DNA of 64,000 nt from an uncultured Pelagibacteraceae bacterium (GTDB lineage: Bacteria > Pseudomonadota > Alphaproteobacteria > Pelagibacterales > Pelagibacteraceae), in assembly GCA_902542165.1 (NCBI GenBank), contig CACBTF010000001.1, forward strand, positions 1 through 64,000, in the 5' to 3' direction. Below, in pieces: positions 46,686 to 58,068 of this stretch; position 1 is the stretch's first letter; each line of letters starts with the position of its first letter. Below the pieces are notes generated by a model that was not told the origin of the DNA, did not search any database, and worked only from the letters and a program-made list of their open reading frames with translations. The translations under genes and the position numbers were made by a program.

Positions 46686-47707
46686 TAATTAAAATCATCT
46701 ATATGTTTGATGAATTTATCTATGAACTCTTTATTTGTTGGCAACTTATTTTTCTTCATGTCTTTTTGAATTTTTTTATAATTTTTTTTAATATTATTTA
46801 AAGTCCCTAGAAAACTTAAAAAATTTCTTTTTGTAACAAAAATCCCTTTTTTGTCTCCTATCACATGTTTAATTTCATCAAAAATAACTACTGGCCTTCT
46901 TCTAGCCAAGGCTTCTAGTAAAACCATTGGATGACCTTCCGTAAATGAAGGTAAAACGAAGATATTATGATCATCATAATTTTTTATTAATTTAGTTTTG
47001 TTACTTTGTGTGGGAAGAACTTTAATGTTACTTTGATTTATTTTATTTGAAATTCCCTTTTCTGCGCCAATAATTGTCAAAGAGATATCTCGTTTATTTC
47101 TAATCAACTCTGTCAGAGCAAAAATTCCTTTTTCAACTCTTACTCTTCCAACATACAAAAGTTTAAAATTTCTTATTTCTATATTTTTGGGTTGTCTTAA
47201 CCAAACAGAATCTAATTGAGATGGGTTTATAAGTTTTCCCTTTTTTCCATGAAGAATGTAATCCCTGCAGCTTATTAAATTTGAAATCGCTCCGGTAATA
47301 CTAAACATAAAATGATAAATTAAAGATCCAATTCTTCCAAGAATTGCTTTGTATTCACCATAACCATCACTTCTCAAATAAACTATCGGTTTTTGCCCTA
47401 GAATTTTTAAGAATATAGAAATTAAGAAAGTATAAGGAGAAATAGAAATTATCAAAAATTTAGAGTCCAAATTTTTTGAAGCACTTTTTACCTCTGATAA
47501 ATAAGAAAATATGTTACTAAATACCTTTATTCTTTTTAACTTTATTTCATGAGATCTCTTTTTAATTGATATTCTGCCTAGTAAATTTACCTCAAATTTT
47601 TTATTTAAGCCTTCTGGTGTCGATTTTAAATCTAGGTTATCACAATAAAATTTATTGTCTTCTAGAGAAATACTTTCATTTGAGAAAATAAATAATTTTT
47701 TTTTCAT
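46685..47707 (-). CDS. Glycosyltransferase family 4-like protein
   Basis: 340 residues of GT-B type. [20 protein letters not shown] marks the start of the C-terminal donor domain, and [20 protein letters not shown] is the EX7E-like donor site, clearly family 4. The N-terminal acceptor half is Ile/Leu/Ser-rich. It overlaps lepA by one base, and its stop shares its G with tRNA-Ser. Acceptor and sugar are unknown; a surface glycan is expected. Confidence 0.9.
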   Translation of the reverse strand: MKKKLFIFSNESISLEDNKFYCDNLDLKSTPEGLNKKFEVNLLGRISIKKRSHEIKLKRIKVFSNIFSYLSEVKSASKNLDSKFLIISISPYTFLISIFLKILGQKPIVYLRSDGYGEYKAILGRIGSLIYHFMFSITGAISNLISCRDYILHGKKGKLINPSQLDSVWLRQPKNIEIRNFKLLYVGRVRVEKGIFALTELIRNKRDISLTIIGAEKGISNKINQSNIKVLPTQSNKTKLIKNYDDHNIFVLPSFTEGHPMVLLEALARRRPVVIFDEIKHVIGDKKGIFVTKRNFLSFLGTLNNIKKNYKKIQKDMKKNKLPTNKEFIDKFIKHIDDFN

Positions 47708-49515
47708 TATGCGTCTTTATTTATTTTTAATACTCCAATGAAAGCCTCTTGTGGAATCTCAACTTTACCAAACTGTTTTGATCTTGCTTTACCTCTTTTT
47801 TGTTTTTCTAGAAGTTTTCTTTTTCGATCAGTAGCTCCGCCACCATGTATTTTTGTCAAAACATCCTTTTTGAATCCTTTTATAGACTCTCTAGCTACAA
47901 TTTTTCCTCCAATAGCTGCTTGAACTGGAATCATAAAGTTGTGTCTTGGTATTAAATCTTTTAATTTTTCACAAACTTGTCTGCCTGTAGATTGTGCAAA
48001 ATCTTTATGGATTATCATAGCTAATGCATCTACGGGTTCTGAGTTTACAAGAATACCAAGTTTAACTAGATCCCCTTCTCTGTAACCAGAAATTTCATAG
48101 TCGAAACTTGCATAACCACTTGAGATAGATTTTAACTTATCATTAAAATCAAATACCACCTCATTAAGTGGCAAGTCATAAGATAAAACTGCTCTTTTTC
48201 CGGAGTAGCTTAAATTTGTTTGAATTCCTCTTTTGTCCTGACAAATTTTTATAATTGATCCCAAATATTCGTCTGGAGTAATAATTGTAGACTTAATCCA
48301 GGGTTCCTCTATTTTTTCAATTTGAGATGGGTCAGGCATGTTTGATGGATTTTGTAAATCTAAAACTTCGCCTTTAGTTTTGTGAACTTTATATATTACT
48401 CCTGGAGTTGTTGTTATAAGATTAACATCAAACTCCCTCTCAAGTCTTTCTGTAATAATTTCAAGATGTAGCAACCCTAAAAATCCACACCTAAAACCTA
48501 ATCCTAAAGCGCTGGAAGACTCAGGCTCATAAGAGAAACTTGCATCATTTAATTTTAATTTTGCCAAACCGTCTTTCAGTTTTTGATATTCAGAACTATC
48601 GACTGGGAAGAGTCCGCAAAATACAACGGGTTTACTTGGTTTAAAGCCTGGAAGTGGTTTATCTATAGGAGCGCTAGCATCACAAATAGTGTCTCCAACT
48701 TTTGTCTCAGATAGAGATTTAATTCCTGTAATAATGAATCCAATCTCGCCAGAACTTAATTCTTCTATATCGTTTGGTTTAGGAGTAAATACTCCAACTT
48801 TTTCAACTACATATTCTTGATCATTAGACATTAATTTTACTTTTATATCTTTTTTTAATTTCCCATTGATGACTCTGACCAGAATTACGACACCGAGATA
48901 GCTGTCATACCAACTATCCACTAATAAACATTTTAATTTTTCTTCAATAACCCCGCTTGGAGCAGGTAATTTTTTAATAATTGCTTCTAGTATTTCATCT
49001 ATTCCTTCTCCAGTTTTTCCAGAACAAGAAATAGCATTCGTTGTCTCAATTCCAACAACGTCCTCAATTTCAGTTTTTGTTTTTTCGATATCTGAAGCAG
49101 GTAAATCTATTTTATTTAAAATCGGTATTACCTCATGATTAATTTCTAAAGCTTGATAAACATTTGCTAAAGTTTGTGCCTCTACTCCTTGAGTGCTATC
49201 AACAATTAAAAGAGACCCTTCACATGCAGATAAAGATCTACTTACTTCATAGCCAAAATCTACATGACCAGGTGTATCGATAATATTCAATATATAATCT
49301 TTACCATCTTTTGCTTTATAGTTGAGTTTTACAGTTTGCGCTTTAATCGTAATTCCTCTCTCTCTCTCAATATCCATTGAGTCGAGGACTTGTTGTTTCA
49401 TTTCACGATCAGTAAGACCACCACATTTATGTATAATCCGATCTGCTATAGTTGATTTACCATGATCAATATGCGCAATTATAGAAAAATTACGTATTCT
49501 TTTTATGTCTGACAT
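47707..49515 (-). CDS. lepA: Elongation factor 4 (LepA)
   Basis: Ribosome-associated GTPase linked to stalled or back-translocated elongation complexes. It is 602 aa. G1 [14 protein letters not shown]2 [12 protein letters not shown]3 [12 protein letters not shown] and G4 LNKIDLP are visible; the LepA-specific C-terminal part has [20 protein letters not shown]. It starts in the pheT stop (TAATG) and is followed by a glycosyltransferase gene. Confidence 0.97.
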   Translation of the reverse strand: MSDIKRIRNFSIIAHIDHGKSTIADRIIHKCGGLTDREMKQQVLDSMDIERERGITIKAQTVKLNYKAKDGKDYILNIIDTPGHVDFGYEVSRSLSACEGSLLIVDSTQGVEAQTLANVYQALEINHEVIPILNKIDLPASDIEKTKTEIEDVVGIETTNAISCSGKTGEGIDEILEAIIKKLPAPSGVIEEKLKCLLVDSWYDSYLGVVILVRVINGKLKKDIKVKLMSNDQEYVVEKVGVFTPKPNDIEELSSGEIGFIITGIKSLSETKVGDTICDASAPIDKPLPGFKPSKPVVFCGLFPVDSSEYQKLKDGLAKLKLNDASFSYEPESSSALGLGFRCGFLGLLHLEIITERLEREFDVNLITTTPGVIYKVHKTKGEVLDLQNPSNMPDPSQIEKIEEPWIKSTIITPDEYLGSIIKICQDKRGIQTNLSYSGKRAVLSYDLPLNEVVFDFNDKLKSISSGYASFDYEISGYREGDLVKLGILVNSEPVDALAMIIHKDFAQSTGRQVCEKLKDLIPRHNFMIPVQAAIGGKIVARESIKGFKKDVLTKIHGGGATDRKRKLLEKQKRGKARSKQFGKVEIPQEAFIGVLKINKDA

Positions 49516-51917
49516 TAGGACCTGATTGTGGCGCCAGTTTTTTTACTTACTGCATCGATAATTTTTTTACTAATATCTTCTAAATCATTCTCCGATAAAG
49601 TTTTATCGATAGCCTGCAAAGTAACATTAATTGCAACTGACTTTTTATCTTTTGGAATATTTTCTCCCTCATATACATCAAAAGTTGACACACTTTGAAT
49701 TAAATTCTCATCTACTTCTCTAATAATTTTCTCTAGAGCGCCAATTTTAAAAATTTTATCTATCACGAAAGCAAAATCTCTTTCTGATTTTTGATAATCT
49801 GAGGCTTGAAAGCTTTTTTTGCTTTGTCTCAATTTTTTGTTTGGTTCAGGGATATTTTTTAAAAATATTTCAAATCCAAAGATATTTTTATCTTTACAAT
49901 CTAAGTCCTTAATAATTGCAGGATGTATTTCTCCAAAATAAGCAAGGTGAGGTCCTTTTTCCGATTTTAATGTTATCGATCCTGATCTACCTGGATGATA
50001 ACTGTACTTTGTATTATCACTTACAAAAAGATTTTTTTCTTCTATTCCAAGTTCGATCAAAGTTTTTATAGCATCACTTTTAATATCAAAGACATCTAAG
50101 TTTCTTTCCTTGTCTAGCCAGCTTTTTCTATTTATTTTCCCAGATTTTAAACCACCAACAACAATCTGTTGTTCACCTGGATTTTTTCCAAAGAATGTTG
50201 GGCCAATTTCAAATAAAGATAAGTCTTCGTATCCTCTATCTTGATTTTTTTTAAGGTAAATAGCTAAATTAGAAAAAATTGAACGTCTTAGAACATCAAG
50301 ATCAGACGAAATTGGATTGTATATTGGAATTTCTTTTTCACCTTTAGAAAACTGTTTATCAATCTTTGAGTCTGTGAAAGACCACGTAACTATTTCCATA
50401 TAACCTTTTGATGCCAAGGATCTCTGTGACAAATGGAAAAGTTTTTGCTTAAAGTTGAGAGTATCTTGTGTTCTGTTTTTTCTTGGTTCGATTAATTTTA
50501 TATTGTTGAAACCTTTGATCCGAATGAGCTCCTCAATCAAATCCTCATCCAAACTCACATCTGGCCTCCAGCTTGGTACTTCTACTTTAAAAGCTTTTTT
50601 ATTTTTTTTACATTTAAAACCTAAAGAGGATAGAATTTTATCAATTTCATTAGCGGTGATTGAAATGCCAATTAGTTTTTCAAATTTTTCTACTTGAAAG
50701 TTAATTATCTTATTTTTTTGGTTCATCTTTCCAGTAATTTGAAACTTACTAGCCTCTCCTCCACAAATTTTTAAAATTAGTTCAGTTGCAAGCTCCAATC
50801 CCTCTTGAATAGAATTGGGATCAATTCCTCTTTCAAATCTGTACTTAGCATCTGTATTTATATTAAGCACCCTAGCTGTTTTTCTTATTGAAGATGAGCT
50901 GAAATAAGCAGCTTCTAAAAGTATATTTTTCGTATCTAATTCGGTAGAGGTAGATGTTCCTCCAATAATTCCTCCTAACCCTAGAACGCCAGATTTATCA
51001 GTGATGACACACATGTCTTTTTTTAATTTATATTTTTTATTATCTAATGCCTCGAGCATCTCACCTTCTTTGGCATTTCTAACTATAATTTCTTTGTTAA
51101 TTTTATCTGCATCATAAGCATGCAATGGTCTATTAAGGTCAAACATCACATAATTTGTTATATCAACTACAGCAGAGATAGGTTTTAGACCTAGTGCGAT
51201 TAATTTATTTTTAAGCCATTCAGGGCTCTCTTTATTAGTAATGTTTTTTATGTAACAGCTTCCAAAGATATCGCATCCTTGATTCTTTTCTTTTGTAATT
51301 GATGTTTTAATTTGGTGTTTTGTATTCTGTTTAATTTTCTTTCTATTGATAGGTATTAATTTTCCAACTCCTGCAGATGAAAGATCTCTTGCAATCCCTC
51401 TAACACCTAAACAATCAGCACGATTAGGGGTTATAGAAATATCGATAGCTTTTTGTGAGCTACTTTTAAAATAGCTTTTTCCTATCTCTTTCTCTTTATT
51501 TTTAAGTTCGATAATCCCTTCACTTTCCTCAGATAAATTAAGTTCACTTTCCGAGCAAAGCATCCCTTTCGATTCAACCCCTCTTATTTTAGCTACCTTT
51601 AATTCAAAATTAGTTTTAGGTATTATAGCCCCAGGAGGTGCATAGATCGTGATTAGACCTTCTCTGGCATTTGGAGCTCCACATACAACTTTAAAAATCT
51701 CTTCCCCGCCGATAGTAACGTCACAAACTTTTAACTTATCAGCATTAGGATGTTTTTCTGCTTTTAAAACTTTCGCAATTTTAAACTTGCTCATCTCTCC
51801 AGAGTTTTCTTTTACACTCTCGACTTCAAGTCCAATATTTGTTAGACGATCAATAATATCCCTTTCGTTAGCAGATGTTTTAAGATGCTCTTTTAACCAA
51901 GGGATTGTAATAATCAT
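49515..51917 (-). CDS. pheT: Phenylalanyl-tRNA synthetase beta subunit
   Basis: 800 aa, full length. An N-terminal tRNA-binding OB domain ([20 protein letters not shown]) is followed by the B3/B4 editing region ([12 protein letters not shown]), the B5 domain, the catalytic-like module ([18 protein letters not shown]), and the C-terminal anticodon-binding FDX domain ([20 protein letters not shown]). Forms an alpha2beta2 enzyme with PheS, whose gene overlaps by 4 nt (ATGA). Confidence 0.97.
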   Translation of the reverse strand: MIITIPWLKEHLKTSANERDIIDRLTNIGLEVESVKENSGEMSKFKIAKVLKAEKHPNADKLKVCDVTIGGEEIFKVVCGAPNAREGLITIYAPPGAIIPKTNFELKVAKIRGVESKGMLCSESELNLSEESEGIIELKNKEKEIGKSYFKSSSQKAIDISITPNRADCLGVRGIARDLSSAGVGKLIPINRKKIKQNTKHQIKTSITKEKNQGCDIFGSCYIKNITNKESPEWLKNKLIALGLKPISAVVDITNYVMFDLNRPLHAYDADKINKEIIVRNAKEGEMLEALDNKKYKLKKDMCVITDKSGVLGLGGIIGGTSTSTELDTKNILLEAAYFSSSSIRKTARVLNINTDAKYRFERGIDPNSIQEGLELATELILKICGGEASKFQITGKMNQKNKIINFQVEKFEKLIGISITANEIDKILSSLGFKCKKNKKAFKVEVPSWRPDVSLDEDLIEELIRIKGFNNIKLIEPRKNRTQDTLNFKQKLFHLSQRSLASKGYMEIVTWSFTDSKIDKQFSKGEKEIPIYNPISSDLDVLRRSIFSNLAIYLKKNQDRGYEDLSLFEIGPTFFGKNPGEQQIVVGGLKSGKINRKSWLDKERNLDVFDIKSDAIKTLIELGIEEKNLFVSDNTKYSYHPGRSGSITLKSEKGPHLAYFGEIHPAIIKDLDCKDKNIFGFEIFLKNIPEPNKKLRQSKKSFQASDYQKSERDFAFVIDKIFKIGALEKIIREVDENLIQSVSTFDVYEGENIPKDKKSVAINVTLQAIDKTLSENDLEDISKKIIDAVSKKTGATIRS

Positions 51918-52981
51918 TTGCTAAGCCCTCTGTAGTTTGTTGGAACATCCAATGGGTCAAATCCAAAATGACTTAGCCATCTATAATCAGCTTCAAAGAA
52001 AGATCTTAGATCATTAATTCCATATTTTAACATTGCTAGACGGTCAATTCCCATTCCGAAAGCAAATCCTTGATATTTTTTTGTATCTATTTTTACATTT
52101 TTTAAAACGTTAGGGTGAACCATTCCACATCCTAAAATTTCTAACCATTTATCTCCTTCGCCAATAACCATTTTTCCTTTTTCAATTTTGTATCCTATAT
52201 CAACTTCCGCTGATGGTTCGGTAAAAGGAAAATGACTTGGTCTAAATCTCATTTTTACATTTTTAACTTCAAAAAACTCTTTTATAAAATAATCTAGGCA
52301 ACCTTTAAGGTGTCCCATTGTGATGCCTTTATCTATATGTAAGCCTTCAAGCTGATGAAACATTGGAGCATGTGTCTGATCACTATCACATCTGTAGGTT
52401 CTTCCTGGTACAATAATTTTAAATGGTGGTTTACTTGATAACATAGTTCTAATTTGAACCGGTGACGTATGTGTTCTTAATAACAATTTTTTATCTTCTT
52501 CCAAATAAAAAGTGTCGTGCATATCTCTAGCAGGATGTTCCTCTGGTGTATTCAAGGCTGTAAAATTATTATATTCTGACTCAACGTCGGGTCCTTCAGC
52601 AACTGAAAATCCTATTTCTGAAAAGATAGATGATATTTCATCTATTACTTGAGACACAGGGTGAATTTTTCCATTTCGATCAGGTCTAATTGGAAGAGTT
52701 ACATCAACTTTTTCATTTTTAAGTTTATCGTTTATTTCACTAGTTTCGATCTCAATATTTTTTTGCTCTAATTGGAACGTAAGATCATCTTTTATCTTAT
52801 TTAAATTTGATGCAAACTCTTTTCTTTTCTCAGGCTCTAAAGATCCTAGAGATTTGAACTGTTGGGTGATTTGACCGTTTTTTCCGAAAAATTCTGTCTT
52901 TATATTTTGAAGATCTTCTTTTGTTTTAACAGAGTCAATCTTTGCATTAAATACTGAAGTTATTTTATCTAAATCACTCAT
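51914..52981 (-). CDS. pheS: Phenylalanyl-tRNA synthetase alpha subunit
   Basis: 355 aa catalytic subunit of PheRS. N-terminal coiled-coil (1-85), class II motif 2 [20 protein letters not shown] and motif 3 [18 protein letters not shown]. It sits between rplT and pheT in the thrS-infC-rpmI-rplT-pheST string. No Phe-rich leader peptide or attenuator is visible in the 48-bp gap before it. Confidence 0.97.
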   Translation of the reverse strand: MSDLDKITSVFNAKIDSVKTKEDLQNIKTEFFGKNGQITQQFKSLGSLEPEKRKEFASNLNKIKDDLTFQLEQKNIEIETSEINDKLKNEKVDVTLPIRPDRNGKIHPVSQVIDEISSIFSEIGFSVAEGPDVESEYNNFTALNTPEEHPARDMHDTFYLEEDKKLLLRTHTSPVQIRTMLSSKPPFKIIVPGRTYRCDSDQTHAPMFHQLEGLHIDKGITMGHLKGCLDYFIKEFFEVKNVKMRFRPSHFPFTEPSAEVDIGYKIEKGKMVIGEGDKWLEILGCGMVHPNVLKNVKIDTKKYQGFAFGMGIDRLAMLKYGINDLRSFFEADYRWLSHFGFDPLDVPTNYRGLSK

Positions 52982-53029
52982 TGGGTAATTGATTTTTTAT
53001 ATTAAGTTGAGATTAAATCAAAGACCCTT

Positions 53030-53386
53030 TTAAGCTAGGGAGGATTGAACTTTTTTTACTACTATTCTAAAAACTTCGGGATTATTATAAGCAAGCTCTG
53101 CTAGAACTTTTCTATCTAACTTAATTTTTGATTTAGCCAAACCATTTATAAACTTCGCATAAGTAAGACCTTCCGCTCTTACACCAGCATTAATTCTTTG
53201 AATCCATAAAGATCTGAATTCTCTTTTTTTTGCTTTTCTATCTCGGTAAGCGTATTGCATCGCTTTTTCCATCGCTTGACGAGCAATTCTGATTGTATTT
53301 TTCCTTCTGCCTCTTTGGCCTTTTACTGATTTTAAAACTTTATTATGTTTCGCTCTACTAATTACTCCACGTTTTGTTCTAGCCAT
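53030..53386 (-). CDS. rplT: 50S ribosomal protein L20
   Basis: 118 aa, starts [20 protein letters not shown] and includes [20 protein letters not shown] and [20 protein letters not shown], the L20 pattern. Needed for early large-subunit assembly and a known autoregulator of infC-rpmI-rplT in E. coli. It follows rpmI by 1 nt. Confidence 0.98.
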   Translation of the reverse strand: MARTKRGVISRAKHNKVLKSVKGQRGRRKNTIRIARQAMEKAMQYAYRDRKAKKREFRSLWIQRINAGVRAEGLTYAKFINGLAKSKIKLDRKVLAELAYNNPEVFRIVVKKVQSSLA

Positions 53387-53387
53387 A

Positions 53388-53594
53388 TTATCCTCTTAAG
53401 TTATACGGCATATACGATTTAACAATCTTCGTGTCTTGTTTTGTCATAATTGTAGTGCCTCTTTGTTTTCTAATCTGAGAATTTGTTCGTTTTATCATAC
53501 CGTGTCTTTTACCAGCTTGAGGCATTTTTATTTTTCCTGAAGCAGTAAATCTAAATCTTTTTTTTGCAGAGCTTTTTGTTTTAAGTTTTGGCAT
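53388..53594 (-). CDS. rpmI: 50S ribosomal protein L35
   Basis: 68 aa basic protein, [20 protein letters not shown] followed by [12 protein letters not shown] and a conserved KSYMPY. Normal length. It lies 59 bp after infC; in that gap an AT-rich stretch follows the infC stop, with no clear L20-binding leader seen. Confidence 0.97.
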   Translation of the reverse strand: MPKLKTKSSAKKRFRFTASGKIKMPQAGKRHGMIKRTNSQIRKQRGTTIMTKQDTKIVKSYMPYNLRG

Positions 53595-53653
53595 AAAATA
53601 TTTGGTTTTATATAGGCAATAATAAATCTTTACAAGATGCTATTATTGGTGAA

Positions 53654-54199
53654 TTACAGAGGTTGAATTATCATTACCATCTGTCTGCCTTCAAATTTTG
53701 GCTTGCTTTCAACTTTGGCTACATCTTTAGTTTCCTCAATGATCTTATTCATCAAATCTTTGCCAAGATCTGTATGTTGCATCTCTCTTCCCTTAAATTT
53801 CACTGTAAATTTTACTTTATTGCCTTTTAAAATAAATTTTTTAGCATTCTTAATTTTAAAATTATAGTCATGGGTCTCTGTTCCAGGTCTTAATTTTATT
53901 TCTTTAAGTGAAACAGTTTTTTGTTTTTTCTTGGCTTGATTAGCCTTCTTTTGTAAATCATATTTATACTTGCCCATATCCATAATTTTACATACAGGTG
54001 GGTTTGCATTAGGTGAAATTTCGATTAAGTCCAATCCTTCTTGCTTTGCTAATTCAATAGCTTTATTGAGAGGCATTGCGCCGAGATTACCTCCATCACT
54101 TCCTATAACCTGAACATCTAAGGCTCTTATTCTCTCATTGGCCTTAGGGCCTTGAGGTTTGCTTCTTCTTTGAAAATAATTAGGTTTAAAGTTTGACAC
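53654..54199 (-). CDS. infC: Translation initiation factor IF-3
   Basis: 181 aa. N-terminal domain NERIRALDVQVIGSDGGNLG and C-terminal domain KEIKLRPGTETHDYNFKIKN with KGREMQHTDLG. Prevents subunit joining and checks the start codon. The start is GTG, directly after the thrS stop (TAAGTG); infC in many bacteria uses a rare start codon as a self-control device, which could apply here. Confidence 0.97.
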   Translation of the reverse strand: MSNFKPNYFQRRSKPQGPKANERIRALDVQVIGSDGGNLGAMPLNKAIELAKQEGLDLIEISPNANPPVCKIMDMGKYKYDLQKKANQAKKKQKTVSLKEIKLRPGTETHDYNFKIKNAKKFILKGNKVKFTVKFKGREMQHTDLGKDLMNKIIEETKDVAKVESKPKFEGRQMVMIIQPL

Positions 54200-56119
54200 T
54201 TAATTAAGAGGCAACTTATTTGAGGAAAGCATATTCTTTATTAATTCATCTCTTTTCATAATTTCTTGTTTGTCTGAACCTAATTTTCTAACTGTCACTG
54301 TATTATCCGCAACTTCTTTTTTTCCGCAAACTATAATAAATGGTATCTTTGCCAAAGAATGTTCTCTTACTTTATAATTTATTTTTTCATTTCTTAAATC
54401 CATTTCACATTTTATACCTTCTTTAAACAAATCTTCAAATAACTTTTTTACATATTCATTGTTCTCTTCAGCTATAGGACACACAACAGCTTGTGCCGGG
54501 GATAGCCAAAAAGGTAATTTGCCAGCATAATTTTCAATTAAGATTCCTATAAATCTTTCTAAAGAACCGAATAGTGCTCGATGTAACATTACTGGAACTT
54601 TTTTATTACCATCTTTTGCTACATAAGAGGCACCTAATCTATTTGGTAAATTTAAATCTACTTGAAGAGTTCCACATTGCCAATCTCTCCCAATCGCATC
54701 TCTTAAAACAAATTCAATTTTAGGTCCATAAAAAGCTCCTTCTCCTTTATTGATTGTATATTCAAGTTTAGATTGCTTAATCGCGGATAAAAGTGCCGCT
54801 TCGGATTTGTCCCACACACTATCATCACCAACTCTTTTTTCGGGCCTATCAGAATACTTTAAAATTACATTTTCAAATCCTAAATCTTTATAAATTTCTA
54901 AAATTAAATTTGTAACAGATAATGACTCCTGAGTTATCTGGTCTTCTGTACAAAAAATATGTGCATCATCTTGTGTAAATGCTCTCACTCTTAACAAACC
55001 GTGTAATGCTCCAGAAGGTTCGTATCTATGAACTTTACCAAACTCAGACAACTTAAGAGGTAAGTCTCTATAACTTTTTAAACCTTGGTTAAATATCTGA
55101 ACACAGCCAGGACAATTCATTGGTTTAACAGCAAATGTTTTTTCATCAGGCGTTTCAGAAGTAAACATGTGTTCTCCAAATTTATCCCAATGTCCAGATT
55201 TTTCCCAAAGAGATTTATCTAAAAGTTCAGGTGTATTAATTTCCTTGTATCCAGCAAGTCTTTGTTTTGCTCGCATATACTCGACTAATCTTTGAAATAG
55301 CAACCAGCCTTTCTCATGCCAAAAAACAGCTCCAGGGCTTTCTTCTCTAAAATGAAAAAGATCCATTTCTTTTCCAAGTTTTCTGTGATCTCTCTTTTCA
55401 GCTTCTTCTAAACGGTGTAAATATTCATCAAGTTCTTTTTTAGAGCTCCAACAAGTTCCATAAATTCTTTGAAGCATTTCATTATTCGAGTCACCCCTCC
55501 AATAAGCTCCAGAAACTTTCGTTAACTTGAAAGCTTTTCCAATTTTACCTGATGAAGCTAAATGTGGACCTCTACACAAATCGTGCCAAGTATCTCCATG
55601 ATGGTAGACAGATAATTCCTCATTTTGAGGTATGCTCTCTATAATTTCTGCTTTGTAGTTTTCTCCAATTTTTTTAAAATGTTTTATAGCGTCATTTCTT
55701 TTCCAAACTTCTCTTCTTGTTTTCACATCCCTGTCAATTATTTCAGACATTTTTTTTTCAATTTTTTTCAAATCCTCTTCAGTGAAAGGTTCTTTTCTGG
55801 CAAAGTCGTAATAAAAACCATTTTCAATAACAGGTCCAATAGTAACTTGTGTGCCTGGAAATAATTCTTGGACAGCCATTGCCATTATATGAGCAGCATC
55901 ATGTCTTATAACTTCTAAACCTTCTTTATCTTTTGGTGTTATGATTCTTACTTTAGCATCTCGAGTAATTTGATAACTTAAATCTTTTAAATCACCGTTG
56001 ACCTCCATTATTAAAGCAACTTTTTCTAATGACTTGCTAATTTTTTTTGTTAGATCAAAACCAGTGATTGATTTTTCAAAATCTATCTTTTTTCCATCTA
56101 ATAATTGAATTTGGGGCAT
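54200..56119 (-). CDS. thrS: Threonyl-tRNA synthetase
   Basis: 639 aa, full length. TGS domain (1-60), editing domain with HxxxH in RHDAAHIMAMAV and CxxxH in HDLCRGPH, catalytic core with MNCPGCVQIF, and motif 3 HRALFGSLERFIGILIENYAG. The C-terminal anticodon domain (PAQAVVCPIAEENNEYVKKL) is complete. It is the second gene in a transcript that starts with a glycosyltransferase and continues to infC. Confidence 0.97.
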   Translation of the reverse strand: MPQIQLLDGKKIDFEKSITGFDLTKKISKSLEKVALIMEVNGDLKDLSYQITRDAKVRIITPKDKEGLEVIRHDAAHIMAMAVQELFPGTQVTIGPVIENGFYYDFARKEPFTEEDLKKIEKKMSEIIDRDVKTRREVWKRNDAIKHFKKIGENYKAEIIESIPQNEELSVYHHGDTWHDLCRGPHLASSGKIGKAFKLTKVSGAYWRGDSNNEMLQRIYGTCWSSKKELDEYLHRLEEAEKRDHRKLGKEMDLFHFREESPGAVFWHEKGWLLFQRLVEYMRAKQRLAGYKEINTPELLDKSLWEKSGHWDKFGEHMFTSETPDEKTFAVKPMNCPGCVQIFNQGLKSYRDLPLKLSEFGKVHRYEPSGALHGLLRVRAFTQDDAHIFCTEDQITQESLSVTNLILEIYKDLGFENVILKYSDRPEKRVGDDSVWDKSEAALLSAIKQSKLEYTINKGEGAFYGPKIEFVLRDAIGRDWQCGTLQVDLNLPNRLGASYVAKDGNKKVPVMLHRALFGSLERFIGILIENYAGKLPFWLSPAQAVVCPIAEENNEYVKKLFEDLFKEGIKCEMDLRNEKINYKVREHSLAKIPFIIVCGKKEVADNTVTVRKLGSDKQEIMKRDELIKNMLSSNKLPLN

Positions 56120-57276
56120 TAATTTTTAATTAATCTTTTATATTCTTTTAAATTAGTTTGGCACATTATTTCAACATCAAATTTTTTAGTTATATTTTTT
56201 CTACCCTCATTTCCAATAGATTTTAATTCATCTGGTGATAATTGAATAACAGTATTTAAGCTTTTGGCAAGTTCTCTTGGATCATCATGCTTATACAAAA
56301 AGCCAGTCTTTTTATTAACTACTGTTTCTTTAGATCCTCCAATATTACTTGCAATGATTGGTTTTCCCATGGATTGGGCTTCAACGGAAACCCTACCAAA
56401 TGCCTCTGGTTCTATCGACGCAGATACAACGACATCAGCTAATGAATATGCCAATGGCATCTCTTTGCAATGCTGAATAAATTTTATTTTTTTGTTCAAA
56501 CTATATCTCTGAACAAGGTTATTTAATTTTTTAAAATAAACCTTTCTGCCTTGATCTGAACCAAGTATTATAGCTTGAAAATTTGTTATATTGTAATCTT
56601 CAATAAGTATATTTAGAGACTCTATAAATTTTTCCTGTCCTTTCCAATAAGTTAACCTTCCTGGTAAAAGAATAGTAAATTTATTTGAAACAAGACCCCA
56701 TTCTTGTTTAAGTTTTTCTTGTTTAAGAATTGATATATTTTTAGGATTAAAATAATCAATGTTAATACCTCTGAAAATTACTCTAAGTTTTTTTTCTTTA
56801 CTTAAATATTCAGAATAATTTTCATTAATGTGACCGAAAATAAAATTTGATCCAGCAATAGTTAATTTTGCTCTAAGCATTATACTATTATAAAATTTTT
56901 TAATACTGCTTTTAAAGTTATAAGTTCCATGAAATGTTGTTACAAAAACTCTTCTTGTTAAAAGTGATGCAAAATAGCACGACCAAGCTGGTGCCCTGCT
57001 CCTTGCATGTACAATATTAATTTTAAAAAAAATAATATATAAACTTAATGCTAAAGTATTAAAAATCATTAAAAGTGGATTTTTAGAATGAACGGGTAAT
57101 CTTAATATTTTAACTTTATCTTTTTTTACAAATTTTAATAATTCACCACCTGAGGTGGCCACGAAAGACCCACATTCATTCTCTGGAAGGAAATGAGCAA
57201 TATCATAACAACCAGTTTCTGCTCCGCCATAACCAAGCTTAGGAATAACCTGGAGAACATTTAATTTAGTACTCAT
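56119..57276 (-). CDS. Glycosyltransferase family 4
   Basis: About 385 residues, GT-B type, starting MSTKLNVLQVIPKLGYGGAE. The start at ATG 57276 is preferred to an upstream TTG. GRLTYWKGQEKFIESLNILI and EPEAFGRVSVEAQSMGKPII are the donor-site blocks (EX7E). It acts on lipid-linked or surface glycan. Overlaps thrS by one base and is transcribed away from the alpha/beta hydrolase across a 36-bp gap, so promoters for both must sit in that gap or inside the genes. Confidence 0.93.
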   Translation of the reverse strand: MSTKLNVLQVIPKLGYGGAETGCYDIAHFLPENECGSFVATSGGELLKFVKKDKVKILRLPVHSKNPLLMIFNTLALSLYIIFFKINIVHARSRAPAWSCYFASLLTRRVFVTTFHGTYNFKSSIKKFYNSIMLRAKLTIAGSNFIFGHINENYSEYLSKEKKLRVIFRGINIDYFNPKNISILKQEKLKQEWGLVSNKFTILLPGRLTYWKGQEKFIESLNILIEDYNITNFQAIILGSDQGRKVYFKKLNNLVQRYSLNKKIKFIQHCKEMPLAYSLADVVVSASIEPEAFGRVSVEAQSMGKPIIASNIGGSKETVVNKKTGFLYKHDDPRELAKSLNTVIQLSPDELKSIGNEGRKNITKKFDVEIMCQTNLKEYKRLIKN

Positions 57277-57312
57277 GTTATTTGTTATATAATACAACTA
57301 AAACAATCTTAT

Positions 57313-58068
57313 ATGAAAAAATTCAAATATTTAAAATTATCAAAGACAAAAAAACTTAGATTTATTGATAATTACTTTAAAAAAAAACTTTATATTGTTT
57401 TTTTACCTGGTTTCATGTCCGATATTGAAGGAAAAAAACCTCAATACCTTTTAAAATTTGCTAAGAAGAAAAAACTTGGTTTTTTAAGTTTAGAATACTC
57501 TGGACATGGAAAATCTTCAGGAAATTTTACTAAAGGAAATATAAGTATTTGGTCCAATGATACCAAAAGAGTAATTAAAAAAATTGTAAAAAAAAATAAC
57601 TTTATTTTAGTAGGATCAAGTATGGGTGCTTGGATAGCCCTCAATCAATTTAGATATTTTAAATCTCTCATAAAAGGCTTTATAGGAATTGGCTCGGCTC
57701 CAGAATTTTTAACAAGACTTATGTGGAATAAATTTCCTAAAAAAAAAAAGAGGGAATTGCTTAAAACAGGAAAAATTTTAATCAAAAATGGAGGTTATGA
57801 ATATCCAATTACTTTGCAGCTTATTAAAGATGGAAGAAAAAACAGAGTTTTAAATAGAAAAGTAGACTCTAAAATAGATGTAACGATGTTTCATGGTCAA
57901 AAAGATGAAGTTGTCCCAGTTGGTTTCTCTAGATTAGTATTAAAAGTTTTCAGTAAAGCTAAAAAGAAAGTTGTAATAATAAAAAATGGCGATCACAGTT
58001 TATCTAGTCAAAGGCCCTTAAGGAAAATAATTAAAGAATTACAAGCTATTATTAAAAATATAATTTAA
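57313..58068 (+). CDS. Alpha/beta hydrolase
   Basis: 251 residues. The nucleophile elbow GSSMG (101-105, Ser103), an acid at Asp198 in HGQKDEVVP and His228 in KNGDHSLSS complete a triad. Oxyanion region FLPGFMSDIEG (29-39) is typical of small carboxylesterase-like proteins found in Alphaproteobacteria. No signal peptide. Substrate unknown. It converges on the epimerase-like gene with a 30-nt overlap. Confidence 0.9.
   Translation: MKKFKYLKLSKTKKLRFIDNYFKKKLYIVFLPGFMSDIEGKKPQYLLKFAKKKKLGFLSLEYSGHGKSSGNFTKGNISIWSNDTKRVIKKIVKKNNFILVGSSMGAWIALNQFRYFKSLIKGFIGIGSAPEFLTRLMWNKFPKKKKRELLKTGKILIKNGGYEYPITLQLIKDGRKNRVLNRKVDSKIDVTMFHGQKDEVVPVGFSRLVLKVFSKAKKKVVIIKNGDHSLSSQRPLRKIIKELQAIIKNII

Noticed and set aside
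46595-46801. Plus-strand frame starting [12 protein letters not shown]
   Set aside because: It is read from the antisense of tRNA-Ser (GGA), a well-known false protein, and then runs into the glycosyltransferase on the other strand.
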